Positions 23,229-30,822 of a DNA stretch of 36,270 nucleotides are shown in pieces (the first letter of the stretch is position 1; each line of letters begins with the position of its first letter). The translations under genes and the position numbers were made by a program. The notes under the pieces are model-generated. The model searched no databases, was not told the DNA's origin, and saw nothing but the letters and a program-made list of their open reading frames with translations. The stretch comes from an uncultured Senegalimassilia sp. (GTDB taxonomy: Bacteria > Actinomycetota > Coriobacteriia > Coriobacteriales > Eggerthellaceae): positions 1 to 36,270 of the forward strand of contig CAKTWI010000023.1 in the NCBI GenBank assembly GCA_934630815.1, in the 5' to 3' direction.

Positions 23229-23423
23229 GAAGTGGCGTCCCTTCCTTCGCTGTTGTGGTGGCGGTAAGCCATACTAGATTTCTAGGGTTTATTTCCAGGT
23301 GGATAGTGTACCGGAGATCGGGTGTCGTGCGCGTGAAACAAGATAGCCCAGATATCCGAATTTCCGAACGATGGTTATCAGGGCCGTTAACGCCGCTTGC
23401 GAGCCATCCAACGTTCCGATTCG

Positions 23424-24869
23424 CTAAAGCGTTGCGTCCAGGTAGAGGATGGCTCGCACATAGATGGCGACGGCGTCTTTCAGGCGTTGGATGCGCACCG
23501 CCTCGTCGGGGCCGTGCGCGGCCCCGCGGCCGGGTTGATCGGGGAACGGCCCCGGGACATCGTTGCGTCCGGGGCCGAAGCTTATGGCGCCGGGGATCCA
23601 GCGCGCATGTGTGGCGCCGCCCATGGCGTATGGTTCGAGCTGCGTGCCCAACCGATCGTTCACGATATCCGTTAGCGCTTCGACCTGTGGCGACGATGCG
23701 TCTATAACGTAACCTTCGCTTTGGTCGGCCACGTGCAGCGAAAAGCCCGCAGCGTCTGCCGCGCTTGCGGCGCGGGCGAGCAGCTCCTGCCCCGTCTCGC
23801 TAGCGGGATAGCGCATGTTCACGTGCACGCTCAGCACCCCGTCGGCGAAGCGGGCGCCGGTTGCCACGCACGTCGTGTCGCCGAGTTCGACGTCGTGTCG
23901 CGCAACGCCGAGCTCCGAGCCGTCGTAGCCCGCGAAGGCGCGTGCGATGAACGCCATCGCCTCGCGCACCTGCGGCGATGCGCCTTCCACCTGCGCCGCC
24001 CGTGCCGCTGCCAAGGCCACGGCGTTCACGCCCTGTTGGGGGAACGCCGCGTGTGCCGCATGACCTTCGACCGTTTCGCGCACAAGGCCCGATTCGCCGC
24101 GTACGGCGAAGGCGGCCCGGTCGGGAACGGTGTTGTGCGACGCGCCTCCTTCGAATACCGCAAGCGATCCGTCGTCGAAGCGCCTGGTCAGATCGAAGCT
24201 TGCGATGCCCTTCTCCGAATAGCACACGGGGAAGTACGCGTCGGAGACAAGGCTGGCCGCCGGTTTCGGGATGCGCGGCACCAGGTACTTGACGTCCTCC
24301 ATGTCCCGTTCCTCATCGCAGCCGCCGTACAGCACCACGTCGTGGCGCAGCGGCACGTTCCTCTCCCGCAGATAGCGCAGCGCGAACAGCACCGCCGAGA
24401 ACGGGCCCTTGTTGTCCGACGAGCCGCGCCCGAACAGCCACCCGTCGCGAACGTAGGGCGAGAAGGGGTCGATGCTCCATCCTTGCGAGCCCGCGGGCAC
24501 AACGTCGAGATGCGAGAAGAACGCGATGTCCCCGGCTTTGGTCGCAAGATTGGGGACATCGCCAGCGTCGTCGACGCCTTCGTCTTGCTGGTCGGCCGCA
24601 CCGATGGAGGCGCAGGGAAGGCGCGCCTCCATGGCGTAATACGCGTGGTTCTCCCAGGCAAGGCCGTAGCTCTCGACAAGATCGCGCGTCGCGTCGATGA
24701 CGGCGGCGCACCCGGGGCCGAAGGGCTGCGCCGCCTTGGGGTCGAAGGGCTCGCCCACGCTGGGCACGCGCACAAGCCGGCTGACGACATCCACCAGCTC
24801 GTCCTCGTGCCCGGCGATCCATGCATCCAGCCCCGCAAGCGCCTCGACCGCCGCATCCCCGCAGCTCAT
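23424..24869 (-). CDS. M20-family dipeptidase (PepV/Sapep-like)
   Basis: 481-residue metallopeptidase of the M20 family. Metal-binding and catalytic motifs run in order: FFSHLDVVPAG (His and Asp), GRGSSDNKGP (bridging Asp), GGCDEERDMED (catalytic Glu pair), VSDAYFPV and a C-terminal GGATHAR (His). The large insert between the catalytic halves is the lid/dimer-mimic domain of PepV. There is no signal peptide, so it acts on imported dipeptides in the cytoplasm. Its ATG overlaps the stop of the upstream aldo-keto reductase gene by one base (TGATG), so the two are co-translated. A role in supplying amino acids fits the nearby methionine importer. Confidence 0.88.
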   Translation of the reverse strand: MSCGDAAVEALAGLDAWIAGHEDELVDVVSRLVRVPSVGEPFDPKAAQPFGPGCAAVIDATRDLVESYGLAWENHAYYAMEARLPCASIGAADQQDEGVDDAGDVPNLATKAGDIAFFSHLDVVPAGSQGWSIDPFSPYVRDGWLFGRGSSDNKGPFSAVLFALRYLRERNVPLRHDVVLYGGCDEERDMEDVKYLVPRIPKPAASLVSDAYFPVCYSEKGIASFDLTRRFDDGSLAVFEGGASHNTVPDRAAFAVRGESGLVRETVEGHAAHAAFPQQGVNAVALAAARAAQVEGASPQVREAMAFIARAFAGYDGSELGVARHDVELGDTTCVATGARFADGVLSVHVNMRYPASETGQELLARAASAADAAGFSLHVADQSEGYVIDASSPQVEALTDIVNDRLGTQLEPYAMGGATHARWIPGAISFGPGRNDVPGPFPDQPGRGAAHGPDEAVRIQRLKDAVAIYVRAILYLDATL

Positions 24870-26245
24870 CAGGCGCCGATCTTCGACAAAAGCTCGTCGG
24901 AGCGGCGGTCGATCTCCGCCAGCGTATCGGCGGACAGCTTCGCGTCCGCCGCCTTCGCCACGGCGTCGACGTGATGGGGCTTGCGCATGCCCACGATGGG
25001 GATGGCCCCCTTCGCGATGGAGTACGCCACGGCCAGCTCCGCCAGCGTCAGCCCCGCCGGGGCCGCCACGTCGCGTTCGAGCCCCTGCGCGAACGCGACC
25101 GCCTGGTCAAGCGCCGGCTGGCGCCACAACGCGCCGCCATCCTTGCGGCTTTCGTCGCGCGAAACGTCGTAGCCCAGGCCGATGGTGCCTGCCAGCAGGC
25201 CTTTCTCCAGCGGGGAATAGCCGTGCACCGACAGCTCCTTTTCGCGTGCGAACGGAAGGATATCTTGCTCGGGCCCGCGCTCCAGGATGCTGAAGTGCCG
25301 CTGGATCATGGCGAGGTTCGCGCCGCGATCGAGGAAGCTTTGCGCATAAGCCGTGTCGCAGTTCGACACGCCCAGCGCGCGGACCTTGCCCTCTTTCACG
25401 AACTCCTTGAGCACGTCGATGGTCTCCTCGACGGGGGTGAGGAACGGCGGGCAGGCGGGATTGTGCACGTAATAGATGTCGATGTAATCCGTTTGCAGCA
25501 GGCGAAGGCTGCGCTCGAGCTCTTGGCGAATGGTGCGGGCGCTCAAGTTGCGCTTCACCGTGTGGCCGTCCCAGGTGAATCGGTAGCTGCCTTCGTCGTC
25601 GTCCCACCACAGGCCGCATTTCGTGCTGATCACGGCCTTGTCGCGCCTGCCTTTCAGTGCTCGGCCGAGCACTTCCTCGCTATGCCCGAAGCCGTACACG
25701 GGGGCGGTGTCGAAGAAGTTGATCCCCTGGTCGAGCGCGTGCTGCACGGCCTTGATGGACACTTGGTCGTCGGCATCCGGGTAGCGGAACCCGCCGCCGA
25801 TGCCCATCGCGCCGAACGTGATGGGGCTTGCCTTGATGCCGGTGGCGCCGATCTCAACGTATTCCATGGCCGTGCCCTGGCCCTGCGCCTTGGCGTCCAG
25901 GCGCAGCACGCCGTTGACGCCCACGTTCTCGTCGGTGTGGATCTTGACGATGACCACGCTCGTCACCTTCCCTTCGCCGAAGAACGCGTCGACCGCCTTG
26001 CCGACGTTGGCAACCAGCTGGCGCTTCTGCTCGGTGGTCTTATCGGGCGCGGTGTACACGAAAAACGTCAGCTCCGGCTTTTCCTTCTTCGTGAAGCGGC
26101 TTGCGGCCAGCGGGTAGAAGTGGATGCTCTTCAGGTTGGACGGCAGGCCGAGCGCGCTGGTCACCGCGTCGCCCACCTTCGCCACGAATTCCTCCTCGTG
26201 CTGCTGCTCGACCTGTGCGTTGCCCGTGATGATGACTGTTGCCAT
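24869..26245 (-). CDS. Tautomerase-like domain fused to an aldo-keto reductase
   Basis: 458-residue two-domain protein. Residues ~1-120 look like a tautomerase/MIF-superfamily fold protein (FFVYTAPDKTTEQKRQLV and a terminal GVNGVLRL), but residue 2 is Ala, not the catalytic Pro1, so tautomerase activity is doubtful. Residues ~127-458 are a complete NADPH-type aldo-keto reductase with tetrad Asp179, Tyr184, Lys209 and His261 (FFDTAPVYGFG, STKCG, YYVHNP) and the GIPIVGMRKP-like cofactor end motif. Such a fusion is unusual to my knowledge. It lies 160 nt after metQ and overlaps the dipeptidase gene. Substrate unknown. Confidence 0.85.
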   Translation of the reverse strand: MATVIITGNAQVEQQHEEEFVAKVGDAVTSALGLPSNLKSIHFYPLAASRFTKKEKPELTFFVYTAPDKTTEQKRQLVANVGKAVDAFFGEGKVTSVVIVKIHTDENVGVNGVLRLDAKAQGQGTAMEYVEIGATGIKASPITFGAMGIGGGFRYPDADDQVSIKAVQHALDQGINFFDTAPVYGFGHSEEVLGRALKGRRDKAVISTKCGLWWDDDEGSYRFTWDGHTVKRNLSARTIRQELERSLRLLQTDYIDIYYVHNPACPPFLTPVEETIDVLKEFVKEGKVRALGVSNCDTAYAQSFLDRGANLAMIQRHFSILERGPEQDILPFAREKELSVHGYSPLEKGLLAGTIGLGYDVSRDESRKDGGALWRQPALDQAVAFAQGLERDVAAPAGLTLAELAVAYSIAKGAIPIVGMRKPHHVDAVAKAADAKLSADTLAEIDRRSDELLSKIGA

Positions 26246-26405
26246 GATGGTTACCGTGCCTTTCGCTCGATTCGGCCAGCGTCGCTTCGCTTGACCGTGT
26301 TTGCCTTGTTCTCAAAGCCCCAACGTCCGCCTGGGCCGATGGGACATCCGCTCGAAAGCGGTCGGGTTGCCGCGCGGCGTGAAGCGTCGTGCGGCGGAAT
26401 GCGCC

Positions 26406-27269
26406 TTAGCGCGTCTTGGCCGCCTTGGCGCCCTTGTAGGTCTCTTGCAGGAAGTCGGAGAACTCCTGGGTATGGAACGCGTTGTCGACGTCCTGCAGCC
26501 ATTGCGGCGCCGCGTTGCCGACTTCGGGGGTGACCACCAGGATGGTGCCGCCGGCGGCCTCGTAGGCCTCGGGCTCCTCCTTGGCCAGCGCCGTCTCCAC
26601 CGACAGGTCCGGATCGTTCATCTGATACACCGTGATGGAGGGGGCCACCATGGCGTCCGCGTCGGGCAGCGCGCCCACGCGGCTGCGGGGATCCACCTCC
26701 ATGATCTCCAGGTTCTTGGGGTTCTCCACGATGTCGAAGGTGGTGGGAAGGTCAACGCCCTCGGTCAGCTTCAGCAGGCCCGCGTTCTCAAGCAGCTTCA
26801 GCTCGCGGGCGCGGTTGGCGTTGTCGTTGGCCACAAGGATCTTCGCGCCCTCGGGCAGATCGTCGAGCGTCTTGTGCTTCTTCGACACCAGGATGTCGAT
26901 GGTGTAGAACACCGCATCGCCGTAGGTCTGCAGGTTCGTGCCCTTCGACTGGTTCCATGCGGTCAAGTACGGCACGTTCTGGAAGTAGTTCGCTTGCACG
27001 CTGCCGTCGAGCGTCGCCTCGTTGATGGCGTTGTTGTCGCCGAACACCTTCGGCTCGATGGTGTACTTGTCGGCCAGCTTCTCGGCGATGAAGCGCACGT
27101 CGGGCTCCTCACGCGCCAGGCACGCGATCACGATGGTGTCGGGCGCGGCGTCGCCGCTGGATGCGGTCGTCGACGAGCAGCCTGCCAGCAAACCGCCGGA
27201 AAGCGCCGTCATCGCGGCTACCGCCGAGATGCTCAAAAACGAACGTCGGGTGAGATATCGATGCTGCAT
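26406..27269 (-). CDS. metQ: Methionine ABC transporter substrate-binding lipoprotein MetQ
   Basis: 287-residue NlpA/MetQ-family lipoprotein that captures methionine outside the membrane. The N-terminus has a twin-arginine-like TRRSFLSIS stretch, a hydrophobic core and the lipobox LLAGC with lipidated Cys31. MetQ signatures: QANYFQNVPYL, YGDAVFYTIDILVSKKHKTLDDLPEGAKI and NANRARELKLLENAGLLKL. A ribosome-binding site (GAGGGGAAGG) lies a little upstream of the ATG. It follows metI by 150 nt on the same strand. That long gap is GC-rich, and a promoter or processing site there would be consistent with the extra expression binding proteins usually need (inference). Confidence 0.94.
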   Translation of the reverse strand: MQHRYLTRRSFLSISAVAAMTALSGGLLAGCSSTTASSGDAAPDTIVIACLAREEPDVRFIAEKLADKYTIEPKVFGDNNAINEATLDGSVQANYFQNVPYLTAWNQSKGTNLQTYGDAVFYTIDILVSKKHKTLDDLPEGAKILVANDNANRARELKLLENAGLLKLTEGVDLPTTFDIVENPKNLEIMEVDPRSRVGALPDADAMVAPSITVYQMNDPDLSVETALAKEEPEAYEAAGGTILVVTPEVGNAAPQWLQDVDNAFHTQEFSDFLQETYKGAKAAKTR

Positions 27270-27419
27270 GATAGGGTCCTTCCCCTCTCGTAAGGCTTCC
27301 GCCTTGCCGTTAAAACCTTTTTTCGAATGCCGTTTCCCCCGTTGTCGGGCGTGTTCGTTCTGCGGCGCGCGGCCAGGGGGCGATTGCCCGGGCCCGGCGG
27401 CGCGCCATGGCGGGTGCGG

Positions 27420-28079
27420 CTATTTGATGCGCAGGTACAGCTTGTTGCCTGCGAGTTGGATGATCTGCACGAGCACCACCAAGATGAGCACCGTGCTGTA
27501 CATGATCTCGTCGTTGAAGTTCTGGTAGCCGTACGTCAGGGCGATGGCGCCCAGGCCGCCGGCGCCCACGACGCCCGCCATGGCCGAGCATCCCAGGATC
27601 GACACCGTGCCCAGCGTGATGTTGGACACCAGCGAAGGCACCGATTCCCCCACGATGACGTTCCAGGCGATGCGCCAGTTCGGGGCGCCGAACGATTTCG
27701 CCGCCTCGATCAGGCCCGGGTCGACTTCGCGGAACGAGCTTTCCAGCAAGCGCGCGATTAGCGGAGCGCAGGCCACGGTGATGGCGAAGATGGCCGCCTT
27801 CGGCCCGATGACCGTCCCGAACAGGAAGCGCGACACGGGCATGATGGCGATCATCAGGATGATGAAGGGGAACGAGCGCAGCACGTTGATGACGAAATCG
27901 AGCACGCGGTACAGGGGGACGCACGGTCGCAAGCCCTTCGGCGATGTGATGACCAGCACCAACGCCAGTAAAAACCCGATGGCCACCGAGAAGATGAAAC
28001 CGAACAGCACCATCTCGAGCGTCTGCCAGATACCCGGCACGATGATCCGGTTGATAATCACATCCCAGCTGAATCCCAT
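27420..28079 (-). CDS. metI: Methionine ABC transporter permease MetI
   Basis: 219-residue membrane protein with about five helices. The family sequence GIWQTLEMVLFGF at the start, FVINVLRSFPFIILM and the EAA loop (ESFREVDPGLIEAAKSFGAPNWRI) that docks on the MetN ATPase are all present, and the C-terminus GYQNFNDEIMYSTVLILVVLVQIIQ is typical of MetI. It begins 9 nt after the metN stop. Size is normal for a D-methionine/L-methionine importer. Confidence 0.94.
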   Translation of the reverse strand: MGFSWDVIINRIIVPGIWQTLEMVLFGFIFSVAIGFLLALVLVITSPKGLRPCVPLYRVLDFVINVLRSFPFIILMIAIMPVSRFLFGTVIGPKAAIFAITVACAPLIARLLESSFREVDPGLIEAAKSFGAPNWRIAWNVIVGESVPSLVSNITLGTVSILGCSAMAGVVGAGGLGAIALTYGYQNFNDEIMYSTVLILVVLVQIIQLAGNKLYLRIK

Positions 28080-28088
28080 AGCAACCGC

Positions 28089-29063
28089 CTACCTTTCCCC
28101 GCCGTCAAGGCGTTCCCACGTAGCGGACGGCTCTTTCTCGAAGAAGCCTTCGAGCGCGTCGCGCTGCTCGTCGGGCACCGCCACCACATAGCTGCCGGCC
28201 ATTTGGCCGCGATACGAATCCAAACCGCCCCAGACCACGCGGAACTGCACGCCCGAGCCGATGGCCAGGCGGGACAGCAGCGTCTCGTCGTCCACGCATT
28301 GCGCGATCAGATACGCCGTTTCACCAGGGGCGGCGGTGAACCCGTGCGTTTTGCCGATAACCGGCTCGAGCTTGTCGGAGTGCATGAGGAACAGCTCCTT
28401 CACGTCCCCGGCGTAGACGACCGACCCGTGGTCGAGGATGGCGGCTTTGTCGCACACCTCCTTCACTACCGACATGGCATGCGTGACCACCACGATGGTG
28501 ATGCCCAGCTCGCGGTTGATGTCGCGCAAAAGCTTGAGGATCGAGCGGGTGATGTTGGGGTCCAGGGCGCTGGTGGCCTCGTCGCACAGCAGGATCGAGG
28601 GGTTCATGGTAAGCGCGCGGGCGATGGCGACGCGCTGCTTCTGGCCGCCGGAAAGCTCGCGTGGGCGCACCTTGCCCTTGTCGGCAAGGCCCACAAGCTC
28701 CAAAAGCTCGGCGGTGCGCGCCGCGCGCTTGTCCTTGGGGATGCCGAAGCACTTCATGGGGAAGGCGATGTTCTCTTCGACCGTCTTGCGCTCCAGCAGG
28801 CTGAAGTGCTGGAAGATCATGCCCACGTTCTTGCGGAACAGGCGCAGGTCGCGCTCGGAGAGCTTGCCCACGTCGGTGCCGTCGACCTCCAGCTTGCCCT
28901 CATCGAACGACTCCAGGCCGTTGATGCAGCGCAAAAGCGTGGATTTCCCGGCGCCGCTGACGCCTACCAAGCCGTAGATCTCGCCGTCCTCGATGGTGAT
29001 GTCCACGCCTTTGAGCACCGGTGCGTCGCCGTAGCTCTTGCGCAGTCCTTGGATGCTGATCAT
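28089..29063 (-). CDS. metN: Methionine ABC transporter ATP-binding protein MetN
   Basis: 324-residue ATPase of the methionine importer. Walker A GVSGAGKST (34-42), Q-loop FQHFSLLERKTV, signature LSGGQKQRVAIARAL and Walker B LLCDEATSALDP. A C-terminal NIL-type regulatory domain (about 250-324) binds methionine and shuts down transport when it is plentiful (family knowledge). The start at 29063 is set by the MISIQGLRKSYG beginning and an AGGGA site; the frame stays open upstream but only as antisense-like sequence inside the URO-D-like gene. It lies 8 nt after that gene, so the two are clearly one operon. Confidence 0.94.
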   Translation of the reverse strand: MISIQGLRKSYGDAPVLKGVDITIEDGEIYGLVGVSGAGKSTLLRCINGLESFDEGKLEVDGTDVGKLSERDLRLFRKNVGMIFQHFSLLERKTVEENIAFPMKCFGIPKDKRAARTAELLELVGLADKGKVRPRELSGGQKQRVAIARALTMNPSILLCDEATSALDPNITRSILKLLRDINRELGITIVVVTHAMSVVKEVCDKAAILDHGSVVYAGDVKELFLMHSDKLEPVIGKTHGFTAAPGETAYLIAQCVDDETLLSRLAIGSGVQFRVVWGGLDSYRGQMAGSYVVAVPDEQRDALEGFFEKEPSATWERLDGGER

Positions 29064-29071
29064 GACGATCC

Positions 29072-30268
29072 CTACCTGCGGCCTGCGACTTCGGCTATCT
29101 GGCCGAACAGCCAGCTGTCGCGGTCGAGCGGCAGCGTGCAGCCCGGACCGAACACGAACGCGCCGCCGCCGTTTTGCGCAAGCGCGCGCTCGAGCCTGGC
29201 GCTTAGACGTTCGCGCACCTCGGCCGCCGTGCCGTCGAAGTCGCGGTGCTGGTCGATGCCGGCGATAAGCACCTTGTCCGTTTTGGCACGCAGCTCCGCG
29301 ATGGACGCGGCGCCCTCCACCGGGGCCTCGCTTTCCCAGTTCAGCGCGTTGAAGTTGTCGAAGGGGAGCAGGTCGTCGAAGTACAGGCCCGCATCGCCGT
29401 GGACGTGCAGCATGTTGAACCATGTGCGGCCGGCAAGCTGATCGTCGGTGCGTTTGACGTAGGGAAGCACGAAGCGTGCGTGCTGCTCGGGCGTGAGCAG
29501 CTGCGACGTGCTGAACTTCACGGAGTAGAAGATGCCGTCGATGCCTGCATCGATGAGGCGCTCCAGGAAACGCTCGTTGGTTTCCTGGATGGCTTCGAGC
29601 GCGTGCTCGAGTGCGGCCGGGTCCTCCTCTATGAGCTTGAGCACGTAACGCGGATCGAGCGGCGTGCTGAGCTCCTGGACCCAGCTGATGGGGTCGAACA
29701 GCGTTGCGAGCACCGGCTTGCGGCCACGATAGTGCTCCACCAAGCGGCGCGCGACCTCGACTTCGCGGTCCAAGATGCCGGTGGTCGGGTCGAGTACGGG
29801 CAGCTGCGCGGCATCTTGCGCGTTGGCTATCGGATGGCTGCTGAACGGGCCGTCCCACGACTCGGGGTCTGTCGACCATCGATATCCGGCGCCATAGGCG
29901 ATGGGCAGGTAGTTGCCGTTGACCATGACCTTTACCAGGTCCCAGCGAAGCTCTGCGGTGCTGCGCTCGGTCTCGGCGATGAACTCATCGGGGTCGGCGT
30001 CGGCCAGGGGGAAGTGGAACCATCCGGCCACGGGAACCTGGTTGCCAAGGCGCTTCGTCTGCGTCAGCTGCTTCAGCAGGTCATAGCTGTTCGTTCCCGC
30101 GTTCTCGGCGACCTCGGCAGCCAAAGCCGACGGCGCGGCGGCGGTAGGGTCGGACAGCCATTCGGCAGGGTTGGCGGCAGGAGCCGGTTGCGCGGGCAAC
30201 GTCTGGGATGCCGCGGCATGCCCGGTTTGGATGGCCCGATCTGCGTGGTTTTGCTCGTTGGTGGTCAT
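29072..30268 (-). CDS. Uroporphyrinogen-decarboxylase-like protein in the methionine-uptake operon
   Basis: 398-residue protein of the URO-D/MtaA/CmuA/MetE-like TIM-barrel superfamily; not haem-pathway HemE. Residues 1-55 are an Ala/Gln/Pro-rich extension of low complexity. The barrel shows QVPVAGWFHFPLAD, YGAGYRWSTDPESWDGPF and FNMLHVHGDAGLYFDDLLPFD. In methyltransferase members a zinc site is built from H-x-C plus a distal Cys; here the equivalent positions read His288-V-His290 and Cys377 (FGPGCTLP), so a metal site with one Cys replaced by His is plausible. As first gene of an operon with metN, metI and metQ, a role in methyl transfer or methionine formation or breakdown is inferred, not shown. 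A ribosome-binding site (AAAGGAA) supports the start. Confidence 0.75.
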   Translation of the reverse strand: MTTNEQNHADRAIQTGHAAASQTLPAQPAPAANPAEWLSDPTAAAPSALAAEVAENAGTNSYDLLKQLTQTKRLGNQVPVAGWFHFPLADADPDEFIAETERSTAELRWDLVKVMVNGNYLPIAYGAGYRWSTDPESWDGPFSSHPIANAQDAAQLPVLDPTTGILDREVEVARRLVEHYRGRKPVLATLFDPISWVQELSTPLDPRYVLKLIEEDPAALEHALEAIQETNERFLERLIDAGIDGIFYSVKFSTSQLLTPEQHARFVLPYVKRTDDQLAGRTWFNMLHVHGDAGLYFDDLLPFDNFNALNWESEAPVEGAASIAELRAKTDKVLIAGIDQHRDFDGTAAEVRERLSARLERALAQNGGGAFVFGPGCTLPLDRDSWLFGQIAEVAGRR

Positions 30269-30301
30269 GCGACATTCCTTTCTCGTCTTGTATGCCTGGT
30301 A

Positions 30302-30329
30302 ATACTACAGGAATGGTAGGCAATGTAAA
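30302..30329 (-). promoter_or_regulatory. Predicted promoter of the URO-D-like/met operon
   Basis: On the minus strand TTTACA (complement of 30324-30329) and TAGTAT (complement of 30302-30307) are separated by 16 nt, a good sigma-70-type pair, about 35 nt before the URO-D-like start. Confidence 0.55.
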
Positions 30330-30370
30330 GAAGGAAATTTATGCCACGCATATGGGAATGCTAGGTAATT
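30310..30370. repeat. Paired 16-bp direct repeat over the met-operon promoter
   Basis: GGAATGGTAGGCAATG (30310-30325) recurs with few changes as GGAATGCTAGGTAATT (30355-30370), 45 bp apart and about four helical turns. One copy overlaps the spacer and -35 of the predicted promoter, so it is a candidate operator pair for repression, perhaps by methionine status. Confidence 0.4.
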
Positions 30371-30654
30371 GGTTATCGGATGGGATGATAGCGGAGAATC
30401 AGGATGGGGAGGGATGGTGCGGCGGCAGCAAGGGGGTATGCGGCAGAAGGATCTGCAGTGCTGCGCCATAGGCTGATCGCGAACGCGGCTCGAAGCTGGC
30501 CCTGTCGCCTTCCCGGGTAGTCGGCGAAGCGGCGGGGCGGGCCTCGGATGTGACGGCTTTGTGTCTTGTGCTTTCCGCATTGCGCCGAAATGCGTCCAAA
30601 CTCAAAGCAAAGTAGTATGATTTGGCGCCGTAGAACGATAGGTGTTACGAAACA
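30371..30654. other. Intergenic region between the divergent met operon and MFS gene
   Basis: No gene or clear repeat. The right end holds a possible -10 (TAGTATGAT, 30613-30621) for the MFS transcript in a locally AT-richer stretch (CAAAGCAAAG); no good -35 was found. Confidence 0.4.
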
Positions 30655-30787
30655 GGCTCCTTGCCGATGCCCGAAGCGATCCTTCGGCCATCGGCAAGGA
30701 GCCCGCAACCAAGAACGATGAATCCGCTCGTCGGCTGCACGCTAACCGCATTGTTGTTAGCCGTGCATGCCCTCGTGCGGATTTTTT
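30655..30787 (+). promoter_or_regulatory. Structured leader with candidate attenuator before the MFS gene
   Basis: First, a 49-nt rod: GGCTCCTTGCCGATG (30655-30669) pairs perfectly with CATCGGCAAGGAGCC (30689-30703), and CCGAAG with CTTCGG inside. Second, GCACG-CTAAC (30737-30746) pairs with GTTAG-C-CGTGC (30756-30766). Third, CCGTGC (30761-30766) can instead pair with GTGCGG (30775-30780, two wobbles), which is followed by ATTTTTT: a terminator. Structures two and three share bases 30761-30766 and exclude each other, the layout of a riboswitch or attenuator. It matches no riboswitch class I recognise. Confidence 0.5.
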
Positions 30788-30822
30788 GTTCCCGGTTGCA
30801 GGCGGAAGCAGAAGGGGAAGAT

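Noticed and set aside
23274..23285. CTAGATTTCTAG dyad upstream of the cystathionine gamma-synthase-like gene
   Set aside because: Arms are only 5 bp and no second copy was seen near the other sulfur genes; too weak to list as an operator feature.
28089..29879. A long metN frame reaching into the URO-D-like gene, suggesting a fusion
   Set aside because: The upstream part is Arg-rich shadow sequence, and metN has its own ATG and ribosome-binding site at 29063.
30718..30822. A 35-residue hydrophobic N-terminal extension of the MFS protein from the ATG at 30718
   Set aside because: There is no ribosome-binding site, the segment overlaps the T6 terminator-like leader, and the ATG at 30823 has a good site; kept only as a remote alternative.
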